From assembly GCA_021018815.1 (NCBI GenBank), contig JAITYX010000016.1:7021001-7085000 (forward strand): a stretch of DNA of 64,000 bases, written 5' to 3'. Positions 23,506 through 37,024 of this stretch are shown here, in pieces; position 1 is the first letter of the stretch; each line of letters opens with the position of its first letter. The notes beneath the pieces were generated by a model. The model did no database searches, was not told the DNA's origin, and saw only the letters and a program-made list of their open reading frames with translations. The position numbers were made by a program, and so were the translations under genes. This DNA comes from Talinum fruticosum (Eukaryota; Streptophyta; Magnoliopsida; Caryophyllales; Talinaceae).

Positions 23506-26500
23506 ATGGAGCCAAGCATACCAAAAGCCCAGAAACCCAAGATCACCCCAAAACTAATCCTCCAAATAGCATTCCCACTAATCCTTCTCACCATAATCCC
23601 CCTACAGCTAGCCAAGAACACACCCTTCTTCTTCAAGAGATCATCTCCAAACCCACCATCATCACTTACTACCAAATCTTCCTACAGTATTAGGGATCAT
23701 CGCAGCCCTTTGCCCTCCACAAGAAGATCCAAATGTGACCTGTTTTCGGGCGAATGGGTCCCTAATCCGGACGCTCCATACTACACGAACACGACTTGCT
23801 GGGCTATCCACGAGCACCAGAATTGTATGAAGTATGGAAGGCCAGACTCTGAGTTCATGAAGTGGAAGTGGAAGCCAGATGAGTGTGAACTCCCACTCTT
23901 CAACCCTAACCAATTCTTTCACATTGTTAGGGACAAATCCTTGGCCTTTGTTGGTGATTCTGTGGCTAGAAACCATATGCAATCTTTGATTTGCCTCTTG
24001 TCCCGGGTATGTTTCTTCTATCTCTGAACTATACTCTAAAGATATACCGGTCAATTTAGCTGATAAAGTTCTAGAAAGTCAGCGTCGTGAGCACTCTAAA
24101 AATGTACTTTAGTTAACTTGGTATCGTTGTTAGAGACTGTGTTAAGAACTTAGGTTTAATTAGATCACTTCCTTATCTATTACTATTTTTTTGGCTTTTC
24201 TGTTTGAACATCGAGAAAACTTTTTCTTTAAATTATTCTAAGTTAGAAATCCTTTTTCCTCCTTGAATATTAGTAACTAGCAGCTAGCAGACTGACAACC
24301 GATGCACATACCAAAGTACACTAGTTTAGTAGTCCGTTTTACAAAAAGTTTTTATTTTCAACTAAAAAAATATATATCTTATCGAATAAAAAAAAGCGAC
24401 TACTTTGTTTTTTAAAAAATGACTAGCTTTTTTTTTTTTATTTTAATATATAGGTAATATCTTATTGAATCAAGAAAAATATACTTTTTAAAAAAATAAA
24501 TAAATGTGGCTAGCATATTATATAGTAGTTGATTAGCATTTAGCATAACATTAGAACTTGTTTTTATGTAGATCTCAACTATTACTAAGCTTTATAATAT
24601 AAAAATCGATAAATAAAAAAAAAGTGCTACCAAAAAGATTAGTAAAAAAAAAAAAAAGGTGAGACAATAAAAACATAATTTTGTGGCATATCCAAATTTT
24701 GTTTTTTTTTTTTATAAAAAAATCACTATCACGTATAATAGATATAAGCAACTTGTTTAGAGTTGCATTATTATATTGAGTCTCACTATTAAATTTCTTA
24801 AATTCACTAATCTTTAGCAAATAGTTGCTTGGACATGTGAACTAGATTTGATATGGCATTAAAAGAAGACAAGCCATGTTAGTTTAATTATCAATACATA
24901 TGGTAAAATTTAATAAATTATTTCAAATTTCCTAGAAAAAAATTACGATGGAAAATTATACAGAACTAGATTATTCTAAATCTAATATAACAACTGAACG
25001 AATCCACAAATATCCAATTCTTATACGTCACATTGCTTGGTCTATAACTTAAGAAAAATAAATTTGAATATCATAAAACCGATCTACCCTTTTCTCCATA
25101 AGTTAGATCTGACTTTAGGAACGATATTCTTTTGTGGATATGATATTTACAAAGAGCTAATTTGAAATTTTATTAGGGACAGGAATGATAATAATGGAAT
25201 GATTTAGAAATAGAATGGTCCTACTTTTTTATGACTTAACGTGAAGGTTTTGGGATAAGATATAATGCATAGAAAGCTGGCTGTTTAGGCAATCAGTGGA
25301 AGGCATATGAAGATGAATATGATAGAGCAATAATTTGGGTAGTCAATAGTAAGAGTGGGTCAAACCCACAAGGTTAGTTCAACTAAACATGCAAGAGAAG
25401 AAGAGAGGGTAAAGGGTTTAGGTAAAATTTGTCAGAAAAATATATAATTAACTACTTTATAATTAATGCTTGTGCTTTTTAAATAAAGTTTTTTTATTAA
25501 AAAAACAATGTTGGTAATGCTGGTGCACAATAATTAACCTCTGTTTTTAGTAATTAAACTATATTAACTATTAAGTGGAATAAATAAATAAATAACATTT
25601 TGGGATCCTCTTGTTATGTTTTGGAGCAAAGTTATAAACATCGTACCGGTTATTTTATGGTTTATTATTGAAATGAAACGTATGGGATATGTAACTGTTG
25701 TGATGGATTTATATTATTTTTAAACATAAAAAAAGGTACTTGATAATATTTCTTGAGACAAACTGGTGTCGCCGGATACATGTTGTCCGGTATTTAACTT
25801 GTACAAACTCGGACACTAGTCTGTACACCTCGGTTGATATAGGACGGTATTTATAAGTTGCATATTGTTCAAACTCGATAATATGAGTGTGCATTCTAGG
25901 AGGATGGTATAGCTATTTTCATAATTTTATCAATTTAAATTGAAAAGGGTATAGTAAAGAAAAATAAATAAAAAGGAAAGAAAAGTAAGGGAGCCAAAAT
26001 AATATACAAATTAGTGATAGCCCAAAAATATTTGTTAGATCTATATATGTATTATTATAAAAGCATAAAAAGACATTAAACATAAAGAATCTCATCTCCA
26101 CTTTTTATGAAAAGAGTACTTTTACAGTTGTAATGATGTGGTGACCTTCAAGTCAGGTCTCAAATTGGATCATGTGTCCTACTATTTACCAATATCATCA
26201 TTAATATTTATTTTAATTTTAACAACCTTTTCCAAATATTATAATTTATTTATGCAATTATGCTAACTACAAGATATGGAAACTTCTTTTCTGAAAATAA
26301 AATATTATATAATCATCTCTGTTATGAAATTGAAGTCTAAAAATTACATCATTTTGTCACCCTATGTAAAATTTATTTTTTCAAAAAAAATATAAATTAC
26401 TCTTGGTAAGACAATTTTTTAACACGTAAAAGTTAATATAATATCGTGGAAAAATTGATTCAAACGTACAAAATTTACTACTGTACTGATCTTATTAATT

Positions 26501-29500
26501 AAATTAAATAGACTTTTGAAAAATAAAATATATCCGACCTGTAAGAATATATTTCATGAAATTGGTTCCTTTCTAGATAAGGGTTTTAAGAGGGCAAATG
26601 AAGGCAAGAAGGAGGCTTATTCAAAAAGTAATTAAAATGTGGAAGTAAAAACACTATTATTAGACCACTAATGTACATGCCATAAGATGATGATTCCACT
26701 TTATTCCCTCCTCTCATGTGTTTAAGTACATGATTATACTAAATTCATACTTCAAAACTCAGATTTCATGATACAATTGACCTTTTAGTATGTCTTCCCC
26801 TTCAAATTTCACATCTATAGGATGATTTTTTCCTTTTCTTTTTCCCCTTTTTATCATTGAATTGGGTATATGGATCCCAATTTATATAAAAAAAAACTAT
26901 AAAAAGACATAGTATGAATACGTAAATGTTAGCGAATTTAACTAGTAGAGTATATCTGGGGAAAAAAAAAGTAGATTATATATGTAAGATATTGAAAGTA
27001 TGAATTGTTTCCACTTGCAATGAAACTAAAATGCTACTCAATAGTTATAAACGAACTTTAAAGCTTCAAACCTCCATTGTTTTATGGTTAATTTTTGAAG
27101 AAATAGGGATCCGTTGCTTAAACAAATATTGATATTAACCCAACCGATAAAATTTTTTAAACATAAATTTTTATGTGAGATCATCTTACAAAAATATTAT
27201 ACATAGTGAGACAAACTCCTTGAATGAGAATTTTTAATTTAAAATTTCTTAAATAATTCATCACTCGTTTTGAATTTATTTTTAATTTACATATAACTAA
27301 AAAATAAGTAATTAATTATACTTATAATTATAAAAAATTACTTAAATATATTTTTATTTCACGATATCTCATAAAAAAGACAGTTTTACATAATATCTAA
27401 ATACTAGTACCAAAAATCTACATCAAATGCCAGGTTGTATAAATCTTGTTCCCTCTACATAGAAAGAAAAAAAAAAAGAGACAGAGAGACCAATGATCTT
27501 TAGTGATTTATGCGATGAAGACAAGAAGCAATTTAAAATTAAAGGCCGTTGGGGTTGGGGTTGTTACTTGGCTTTGGAGTGATGCGTTTTACTATACATA
27601 ATGTCATTATTAATACTTGGAAAATGTTTGTATTTTAGCCAAGGGGAGAGGACTGAGAAGAACATATTGTGGGGGAGCACGCAAAACATTGCCTTAGATC
27701 TACTCCCCTCATGTCTTGCCCCCCTCGCATGTTTGTCTTTCCCCACCCTCATCATTTTTCTCTCTTGTTTTTTCCTCTTAACGTTGTATATATTTCAAAT
27801 TCCCTTTTATTTTTTGAATTTTTTTAATCGTTTTTAAACAGTAATTGTTAACGTTGTATATATTTCAAATTCCCTTTTATTTTTTTGAATTTTTTTAATC
27901 GTTTTTAAACAGTAATTGTCAATAACTTTTAAAGTGAACGTTTTATAAGTCGAACTTTGAGGATATTTGTTTTAAATTTTAGGTGACAGATAGTTTCACC
28001 GACTAATTCATTATATGATAACTTACTTATCGTATGTAAGTGATATTGGTGGAAAAAATGAATGAAATTACGATAACCATACATGATAAATAAATTATCA
28101 CCAGTCAAATTATTTTACGAAAGTATATGCGATCTAATTGTGTTAGAGTATAAATTTATTCCCGAACTTTCAACCATTAACACAAACTTTTCATTGAATT
28201 GATTTTTGAACATTGATTATTGATTATTATATGCGATCTAATTGGATTTTTGAACATTGATTATTGATTTTTGAACAAACTTTTCATTGAACTTTCAACC
28301 ATACATGGTATCGTAGTCTTTTTGAGTGAGAGGTTTAGGTTTCGACTCTTATAAGCCCCCATATTGATTATTGCACAATGTAAGGAGGAGTCTTTGTTAC
28401 ATTCACGCTTTAAGCCCAAAGGACATTCACGTGAGGGCGTGTTAGAGTATAAATCTATTCCTAACCATCAACCATTAGCGTAAACTTTTGGTTGAGTTGA
28501 TTCTTGAACAGATTATACTATAAATATAACAAATATCCCTTAAATTTGGAAAGTAATGTCGTGGTAGTTACTTATCATTATTAACACCAAATTGACAAGT
28601 AAAGAGTCGTTGACAAGGAGACGGTATACCAAGAATCGGATGTTAGATCTTATAACACCAAATTTAAAAGTGAGATTATTAGCGTCTAAAGATATATCAA
28701 CTCATATTGTTTTGAAACTCATTAATATCTTTTGTACTTTTCTTTAAATTTTGAAAAGAAAAAAATTAATAATTCACAAATCCTAACTACTAAGATGGAT
28801 GTATAAGTCAAAATTTCCTACCTAAAATGTAACTATTGAATGAATAAAAAATTCAAAGGTAATAAATGATAATTGTCCTCGAAGAGTTGGTGAGAATTAC
28901 TCCATGATTTAGCCAATAGTGGAATTAAGCTCAAATTAACACAACATAAAATTTTAAATAAAGGAATTGCCATTTCTTTTTTGAAGTAATTCTGTTAGGT
29001 TACATATCGCAATCTACTTGGACATCTCAGCTCTGCTTAACCATACTTTTGACCATGGAGTCATATCACCGTAGACTATTCATGAATGAATTTCTTTATA
29101 AGGTTTTCGTAGTCAACAAATATTAATACCATTTCTTTTGGAATAAAAAAACATTTTGAGAAATAACAAAGAGATTTTAAATTTAAGTTTTGATACCACT
29201 TATAAAAAAGGTTATGCCCGTTAATTTAATTGTAAATAGTATTTAAAAAACTTATGATAAAAATAGTAGATCGATCTAAAAACTATTTCTCGACTCGATA
29301 GTTTGTTATTATTTTCACTATCTCCTTAGCTGTTTCATTCTTTGTATCATGTAGGTGGAATACCCCGTTGACGTCTCCTACACAGAAGACGAACATTTTA
29401 AACGTTGGTATTATAAATCTTACAACTTCACACTTGCTGCATTTTGGACTCCATTCCTTGTCAAAGCCCAAGATAACGACCCAAATGGCGGACCAATGGG

Positions 29501-30185
29501 CACAGGTCTATTTGGGCTTTACCTCGATGAAGCTGATGAAGCTTGGAAGGCCCAAATCGACGAGTTCGACTACATCGTCCTTTCAGCAGGCCATTGGTTT
29601 TTCCGATCACTCATATACTATGAGAACCAACGTCTCATTGGCTGTCGTTTTTGCCAACTCCCAAACTTGACTGACTACTCGATGGCCTACGGCTATCAAA
29701 AGGCTTTTCGAACAGCGTTCCGAGCCATTTTGGAGAGAGAAAACTTCAAAGGCACAGTCTACTTGCGGACCTTTGCACCCTCCCACTTTGAAGGAGGGCT
29801 GTGGAACTCAGGAGGGAATTGCTTAAGGCAAAAGCCCTATAAGAGTACTGAGATCAATTTGCAAGGTATTGATTTGGACCTGTACATGGCCCAATTGGTG
29901 GAGTTCAAGAAGGCCCAAAAGTTGGGCCGCCAGCGTGGGCTAAGGTTCCGGCTCATGGATATGACCCAGCCCATGTTACTAAGACCGGACGGGCACCCAA
30001 GTAGGTATGGACATTGGCCCCATGAGAATGTGACATTGTACAATGACTGTGTACATTGGTGCTTGCCTGGGCCTATTGATACTTGGAGTGATTTCCTGCT
30101 TGAGATGTTGAGGACTGAGGGTGTCATTGCAAAGGAAGAAGAGAAAGTTCTTTACTCCAAGGAGAGGAAGCTGAAGTTTGGGTAG
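23506..30185 (+). CDS. trichome birefringence-like (TBL) O-acetyltransferase, 443 aa, with a 5.35-kb intron
   Basis: TBL proteins are Golgi type II membrane enzymes that O-acetylate wall polysaccharides such as xylan, xyloglucan or pectin. Exon 1 is 23506-24006 and exon 2 is 29355-30185, joined at LLSR|VEYP. The start sits in ACCATGG. Residues 17-36 form the signal anchor, followed by a Pro/Ser-rich stem. The TBL domain begins [17 protein letters not shown] (77). The catalytic GDS motif is [10 protein letters not shown] (S152), and the DXXH motif is DCVHWCLPG (D398, H401). Both halves of the Ser-His-Asp centre are therefore present and an active enzyme is expected. Sequence and recalled synteny point to the TBL19/20/21 clade; the acceptor polymer cannot be read. 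The single intron (24007-29354) is far longer than usual for this family, is AT-rich, and contains a 70-bp duplication and a TRIM-like element. Confidence 0.93.
27779..27919. repeat. 70-bp tandem duplication in the TBL intron
   Basis: The segment starting TAACGTTGTATATATTTC is repeated directly, at 27779 and 27849. The second copy differs by one extra T in a T-run and a final base change, so the duplication is recent. Confidence 0.93.
28141..28510 (+). mobile_element. TRIM-like miniature LTR element in the TBL intron
   Basis: Two related direct repeats begin TGTTAGAGTATAAAT and end TTGAACA: 28141-28212 and 28440-28510 (about 70 bp each). Between them lie a degenerate primer-binding-like word TGGTATCGTAGTC (near 28309), after a region partly filled by repeats of the left terminal repeat, and a G-rich word GTGAGGGCG directly before the right repeat. 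The length (370 bp), lack of coding and TG..CA termini fit a terminal-repeat retrotransposon in miniature. No clear 5-bp target duplication was found. Confidence 0.55.
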
Positions 30186-31154
30186 AGACTACAGAGGATA
30201 AATCATATGATTTTTCGAGGATTCAACGATGGCTCCACGTATTTTATGTGTATAGAAAGGAACAAATCCTTCCACCAAAATACTCTCCGGGTTCAAATTT
30301 AAGATATTTATCAAACAATGCAATATAATGTATTTTCATTCTTTCTTTTCTCCCCCACTCATTTTTGTCAGCTAGAGCTTGTCACAACCGGCAAATTCTT
30401 CCATATTTGACATAGAATTATCGAGCTATTTTCATGAGCTACATGAGAGATCAATCTCCTTTTTTTTTTTTTTTGAATCAACAAACTCAACACAAACACA
30501 GGGTCATATACATCACAGATATCTTAGGTGGGATCACCCCACCTATACATAAATGTTGTTGTTGAAGATGATGATGGTCATGAGACTCATGACTCATGAC
30601 GATAGTCCGTCCCGAAAAGAATGCTCTCTATTCCTTTTTGGAATGTCCCAAAATGATATTCACTTTTTAAAAATAAAGCTTGGAATTTACAAATATTCTC
30701 AAACTACCCTAAATTTAACTTTTAAAAACAATTATGGGAAAGAGTGAAATTTTCAAATGATCATTTTAAATTAATTAGCAAGCATAAGAGATTAATCCAT
30801 AAACATTGCTTAGAATGTGTGATAGGTCAAAAGGGACATTCAATTTGGGACAGATGGATTAATATTCAAGTCACCTTCTCATAACTTCCCAACAAAGGTG
30901 TGTTTCAGTGTTGCATGGGCAAAGAATAACAAATGATTTGAGTTCTTTCAAAGTTCCATCTAGCTCAATCAAGGGGTTCAGGAACCAGAGTGTATTTCTA
31001 AATATGAAGATCCATTACATGACTGATAATACAGGCGAAGCTCGTTCCATGGATGTGTGTAAGTGTGTTACACAGCTGTACATGCACAAATTATCTCGTT
31101 TTCAATCAGAAATTTCTACATAAGAAATGGGAGGAAGCAGGCCAACCAACCCAC
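30186..31154. other. spacer between convergent TBL and coiled-coil genes
   Basis: Holds the 3' ends of two convergent genes (TBL from the left, the coiled-coil gene from the right), a poly-T tract near 30462-30474, and the MITE listed at 30603-30861. No other gene seen. Confidence 0.5.
30603..30861. mobile_element. Stowaway-like MITE (GTCCC family, copy 1 of 3)
   Basis: Left end TAGTCCGTCCCGAAAAGAAT and right end GGGACAGATGGATTA form an imperfect inverted pair with TA borders. Internally GGAATGTCCCAAA is mirrored by GGGACATTCAATTTGGGA. Related sequence occurs twice more near 35157-35625, so it is a repeat family in this genome. Confidence 0.5.
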
Positions 31155-34100
31155 TTACAACGAGATCTTGATGAAGACAATAATATGCAGCAAAAAGATG
31201 TAAAGTACAAAAGATGACCTTAGAACCTTGAGCCTCTGCCGGTATTCAGACCGACCACCAGTATGATATGGGAGTTTGCTATGACCATCTAATTCACTGT
31301 CAGTTAAGTCTAATCTGCTGCTAGATCCACTTCTTCCCAACCGGTTTCTAGCATTGTTGGCTTCTTTGCTATTCTCAACTCTCCTCCACTGCCTGTTTAG
31401 TCTTTCAAGCTCCTTCTCCTTCGAATGTATTTCATTCACAAGAGCTTCAGCTTGTGCCTGAAAAATGTTGAATATTAATTAGCCATCTTAGAAGAAAAAG
31501 CAAATGAAAAGCCACTTCTGGCAATGTTTCAGTTTCCAATTACAGTTGACTAAAGCAACATCCCCCCGGGTTCACACCCAGTTACACTCCGAGAAAAGAC
31601 TGTGGTGAACATTTTGGCAGTAGGATCATATAATATACATCTAAGTCAAAACAACAAGACGAACCTGTTTTGTAGCCAGTTGCTCTATTAGGCTATGAAG
31701 CTGTTTATCCAGGGCTTTCTCTCGCTGAGCTGCAGAAAAGAAATACTTTCATGATGTCAGCAGAACAGCGGAAAAGCTTCCACACCCAAAATGAAACAAA
31801 AGGGTACTTCAAAGTCTATCTAATAGCAATGACTGATGACAACACAGTCCGATGATGACATCACAAAGACCAGCAAACAAGCAAGAGAACATGAAACAAA
31901 TGCAGCAGTACAATGAAGAGCTCACGTACTGACTTCATAGATGGATGTTTCCAGCTATGGCAAGTTGAGTCACATATCTGGGAACAAGTGGTGCATGCAG
32001 TTTTTACACATTGTGTGTAAGGGTAAATTGGAGTATTCGGTAACATAGGCCAGAAGAACCAGTTGTTTCAATAGCACAAATAGGTCATGAAGAATGTACC
32101 TGGAGACGGTTGTTTCAGTACTTTATCTTGAATCTCTGCCCATTTCCTCTCCAAAAGTTGAATTCTCTCTTCCACCAAGTGCTGATAGCAATAAAAGGTG
32201 ATTTGGAAACAATTAGAAAACAGCGAACAAGGAGAACATTAAAGCTGACCTTTTAAGAAAGAGGAGCAACTTAACCATGTTCAACGCATGATTCAGGCAT
32301 ACCCATAATACATCTACTCTTTCCTCCCTCCCCCCGGCCACCCAGGCAGGTGTACAAAAAATAGGCCCAAAGAAAGACAACCAGGGAAGGAGCACAAATT
32401 TGACGTGTGTTTGGCTGAAAAGGGCTATATCAGAGGTTGATTTGTCTGAAAAATCCAAACAATAAGTGTCCAGATGGCAAATTCCATGCCCTAAACAAAA
32501 AGAGGTACACAAAATAAATAAATAAAAAGAAATAAAGGAACACTAGGGATGTTTCCTCTTTCTGCACACCTGTCTTTCTTCTACATTCCGATGTTGCATA
32601 TGAACGCAGAATTGAAATAAGATATATAACAAATATGTATTCAGAGGTAGAGCAAGTTCATACCAATTCCTTTTTCTTATTCTCCAACTTCTCCACTAGA
32701 GCAGCCTTGGAAGCATCTTCTTCGGCATTGTTTTTAACTCCCTGCCATGGCTCCATCACAGATTTATTAGAATCATTGGTGCTTGAAGCAGCTTGAGCTT
32801 TTTCTAGCTCTGCTCTCAGATTCTCCTCCGTAGATTCCATCTCCTACAAAGGCAGCAACATGAGCAAATGTGACAATGTAGGAAGCCACATATATAAATG
32901 GGCACTTGTACAGGACCACAGGTCATTATTGCAAAGCCAATTATTGAGTTCAAACTTCGATGGCAATATCTAACATCAGTATTCATAAATCAAAAAATCA
33001 AAGCAAACCCACTTAGAAATAGAAAGATAAACTTTGTACAGCAAACAACCATATATTTGTTCTACCAAGGAATACTGGGTTGTTATCTGCAAGCAAGATT
33101 ACTTTCCAATTTGAAGTGTACTTGGAGATTACTCAATCAAAATCATGTAGCATATACACTGAAAAACAAGTTTCAAAGCCCTGAGTCTACCTTCAACTTT
33201 TCCTGCAACTGTTTGGCCTCCTGCAACTTCTCTTGGATCTTAGCCTGGCAAATTGATATTTCCTTTTCATAAGCTGCATTTTCTTCAAGCAATTTTGCCT
33301 CTCTTTGTTGTGCCTGATTACAAAAACCAATCACAAAGAAGTCATACAAGGAAATTCAGTCATTACCAGTAATCATTTAGTGAAAGTTTGCATGCACTAC
33401 AGACAAACTCAGTTCCAAAACAGGTCTTGTAATTTCATCATCTGTAGTGAGTAACTACAGCCACTGATTGGCTGTGAGCATAATCAAATTTGCAACAGGT
33501 GATCACTAACAAAAACATATGGGAGCGCATAGGAAATTCCGTGATTTTGAAAACAAAATAGCAAAGACAAATATGATAGTTAATTAGGGATTCCTGCTCA
33601 AAATGCAAAATATAAAATCACTGTACACATATCCCCTAATTTCTATCATAAAATGACCAAGATCAAATCAAGAAAGAAATCGAATGCAAACTAGTAATTT
33701 TGCAAAATGGCAAAAAGCTTCATATACCAAAGATGGACCAAAAATCTCACAAATAGACTGTATCAGAAATTGAACAATGATGACAAGCATGTAAAAAATG
33801 AGAGACAATCGACTGCCCAGAAGCAAGAATGGGCAACGATAAGGACTACAAGCACATATCAATACAGAAATTGAAATGGGTGCATTGTAAACTGAAATCG
33901 GTAAAAACCCCATGATCGGAAAAACCCTAACAGATCAAAAACTACACCAATTGCCCTCTCAGTTAGCTTAATGGTTAAGAATTTGCCCACCAAAACTCAA
34001 ATGCCCAGAAAGCAGACCACAAAATTAATTGGAAAATACACATAAATCAAGAACATTAGTATCACATAGGAGTATACAATAACAAATTGCATGGAATTTG

Positions 34101-34408
34101 AAGGGTTAGATTAGAACCTGCTCACGAGTGGCCGAGTGGGAATTCAATTGAAGGGCAAGGGCAGCATTGGAAGCGAGGGAGTGGGCATGGAGGTGAGGAA
34201 GACGTTGGGAGATGTCAGAGGGAGGGATTCTGAGCCGTAGATCCTGGATCGAACGGTTCAGAGAAGCCGCCTTCTGGTTGAGTTCCCTCACATGCTGCTC
34301 TTGTTCTGGGGTGAGAATGAGCGGGATCGAATCTGGGTCGTCGGATCCTCCGTCGCTCCCACCTCCTCTTCCCACCACATCCGCTGCCCAAGCTAGCAAT
34401 CCCGCCAT
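31155..34408 (-). CDS. tail-anchored coiled-coil protein of unknown function (347 aa)
   Basis: Six exons join in frame: 34408-34118, 33313-33191, 32843-32664, 32181-32100, 31729-31665 and 31457-31155, all GT..AG. It begins MAGLLAWAADVVGRGGGSDG; after an acidic/Pro stretch, residues from about 34 on are mostly helical, with heptad-like Leu/Ala and many Glu/Lys/Gln (EQHVRELNQKAASLNRSIQD, QEKLQEAKQLQEKLK, ENLRAELEKAQ, VEERIQLLERKWAEIQDKV, LIEQLATKQAQAEALVNEI). It ends with LKVLRSSFVLYIFLLHIIVF and IKISL, one hydrophobic segment at the extreme C-terminus with no lumenal tail. That layout predicts a tail-anchored protein with a cytosolic coiled-coil rod, as in golgins and membrane tethers. I recognise the sequence as a conserved plant family but cannot name its function. 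Confidence 0.85.
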
Positions 34409-37024
34409 CTCTCTATTTCTCTCTAAAACTCTCTCTCCAGGATCTGGGTGAGTCTTAAAACCAGAATATGAAGCCTTCTACTTCTCTTCCCCTATCCCTT
34501 TGTTCGTCCCACCTGGGTAGCCCTATTCAAGTACCAAGAGAATTAGGTAATTTCGTTACTAGGTGCTCATGGAGTCATGGTGTAGTATGTAGATTGTAGC
34601 ATATAGATTGATCAAGAGCTTAATTTGTTGTTGGCTTGGTTTATATGTAGCACATATCCTGTTCAATTTATCTATTATTGTCCATTAATTTGTAATAATT
34701 AACAATAAAATTTATGTGTATTTCTTATTAAAAATGTTAGCAATAATATTAGTTGTATTTTGATTCTATTTGACATAATTCTAAGGTTTATCTCTAATTT
34801 TATGTTTTTTTATATAAAAAATATAGTGTGCTAATTTTTAATTTTTATACTTGTTTATCATTGTTATTTGTAAAAGAATAATTAATTCGACAAATATAAA
34901 CATCTAAAAACTTAAAACATTTTGATATTTTCTCTTATTTTTTGTGCAATCACTCTTTAGGGAGAGGACTCATTTTCAAGTTAGTTTGCTAAAACATGCA
35001 AATCATTGTTAGAAGATATGTCCTAACTAATACAACTTATAAAATGGACACATGAAAAGTCTACCTAAACAACTAATAAAAATACTAAAATAAACTTTCT
35101 ATAATATATATACTTTTATAAATGTGCATAAATTGAACTTCCATCCTATACAGAATGCCCATTTTTTCTTTTCGAAATGTTCAAAAATAATGCTATTTTT
35201 TAAAATTGGAAGTTTAAATTTTATAAATATTCTTAAATTACCATTATTTTGAATTCAAAAAATGATTATGACAAGGAGGAAAATTTTGAAATGATTTTTT
35301 AAATTAAATATTAACAATATTGGTGGTATTTTATTTATAAAAGAGATTATCCATGAGCACTACTTCAAATGCTTAAAAAGTCAAAGTCACAATCAATTTG
35401 GAACGGAGTGAGATTGTCCACTATTCATTTTTGTGATGTCCCAAATTAATGTACTCTTTTTTAAAATGGAAACTTTTATTTTTTTCTAATTTTTTAAATT
35501 ACCTGTATTTTTTAATTCAAAATTATGGGGGACGTTATTGGTATATTTAGCTTTAAAATGGTTAATTTGTTAAATTTTCTTAAAATGCATAAAAAGTCAA
35601 ATAGGACAATTTTTAGGAGAGAAAAGCAAGGGGTATTGCATGAGTACAAAGAATATTTTCAATTGAATATAATACAACTTACAGTTACTAATTAAAGCTA
35701 ACTTTTTCATTCATGATGATTATTATTTTTTTCGAAAGACAATATTTATCAAGTTAAAAATAATTAAAAGATTATACGTTTTTTTATTAAAAAAGAAAGA
35801 AAGATCATACCTTTTAAATTATACATCAAATTCATGATATTGTAATTATATTTATCAAGTTAAAAATAATCAAAAAATCATACGTTTTAAATTATAAACC
35901 ATTTCAACTTATTAACTCAAAGTTAAAATCCACCATAGTTGACATACGTTGAAATCAAAATTCTAATATCCCAAAAACATATAGAATTATACCCTTTGCA
36001 ATGCAAGAATTTAAATCAATTCTTTCGTGTAAGAAAATTTAAATATATTAAGATGTTAAAAACTTTTAATTATGAAATATAACTACTGTTTTTTTAATTA
36101 AAGATGAAAAGATTGACAGGTAATGTAAAGAATTTAATCCATGCAAGAAATTAAACTTTTGGGCAACATAATTATATTGCCTATTCTTGTTGGAAGCTGA
36201 GACTTAATGTAGGTGTTGTATTTTGTTTAGAATTTTTGGTGAGTTATATTATTTGGGAAATCCGTTTGTTTGGTGATCCGAATTTTTCTCATTCTTAGCT
36301 TTTCTTGCTAATATTGGGGTTTTTGAACTGTGTTCTGGGTTTCTGTTTTTTCCCCTTTTTTTCTAAAAAAAAAAGAAAAAGAAAAAAAGGGGCCTGATTT
36401 TGATGATTTGTAGTATTGAATTTGCCTCCAAAGAAGAAAAAAATAGCATTCAATTATCTGAATTTTAAACTCTACCTTATAGGATCTTAATCCATTTGGG
36501 GCAACAGCTTCCCTTCCCCTGAGCTGGGGTTCTGTTGCTGAACTTTTTTAGGGTTCTTGATATTTTCATTGATGCCAGAGAATTTTAAGTTCTTGTGGTG
36601 ATCATCATTGGTTTCAACTATTGTCTTTTCGATCATATTTGTATGATACAATCACCAAGATCACGGTACGTGAGAAATGTGAAAAAGGTACGTGGAATAC
36701 AATTTAATTTTAAAATCATTCAGGGATTTTGGCCGTATTGTTTGGCATTAAGCCATTCTGGAAATGCAGTATGTAGGGGGCAGTGAGGGGCTCCTTATAA
36801 CTATGGCCCGTTGAAGCAATTTCATGATAAATTGTTTTCATTAAGGGTCTGATCGACGAAGAGGAGGATATTATAGGGTTTGTGGGATAAAAAGTTTCAC
36901 AGAATTATGAGGTTTGTATCAGGCACATACCTGTATTTCTGTGGGAAGGAAGCAATCTGATGAAACCCAAACCCTGCTGCTTCAACGGATTCATACCAAC
37001 TGTTTTCAAGTAATTTGATCAGAG
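34409..37024. other. spacer between divergent coiled-coil and PERK genes
   Basis: The first ~100 bp is the leader of the minus-strand gene. The rest is AT-rich, with the two MITE copies listed at 35157-35625, a purine/pyrimidine tract near 36350-36390, and probable PERK leader sequence from about 36880. No other gene recognised. Confidence 0.45.
35157..35625. mobile_element. two adjacent GTCCC-family MITE remnants (copies 2 and 3)
   Basis: Two segments, about 35157-35410 and 35430-35625, each run from a TTTTCGAAATGTTC / GATGTCCCAAATTAATG start, through TTTTTTAAAATGG and AATTCAAAA..ATTATG, to an end with AAAAAGTCAAA. The same order of words is seen in the element at 30603-30861. Borders are approximate and the copies are diverged. 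Confidence 0.4.

Noticed and set aside
23662..24054. 130-codon minus-strand open frame
   Set aside because: Antisense shadow of TBL exon 1; no recognisable motif.
33950..34020. A-box-like TTAGCTTAATGGTTAAGA in intron 1 of the coiled-coil gene
   Set aside because: No B box at the right spacing, no A tail and no target duplication, so not called as a SINE or tRNA.
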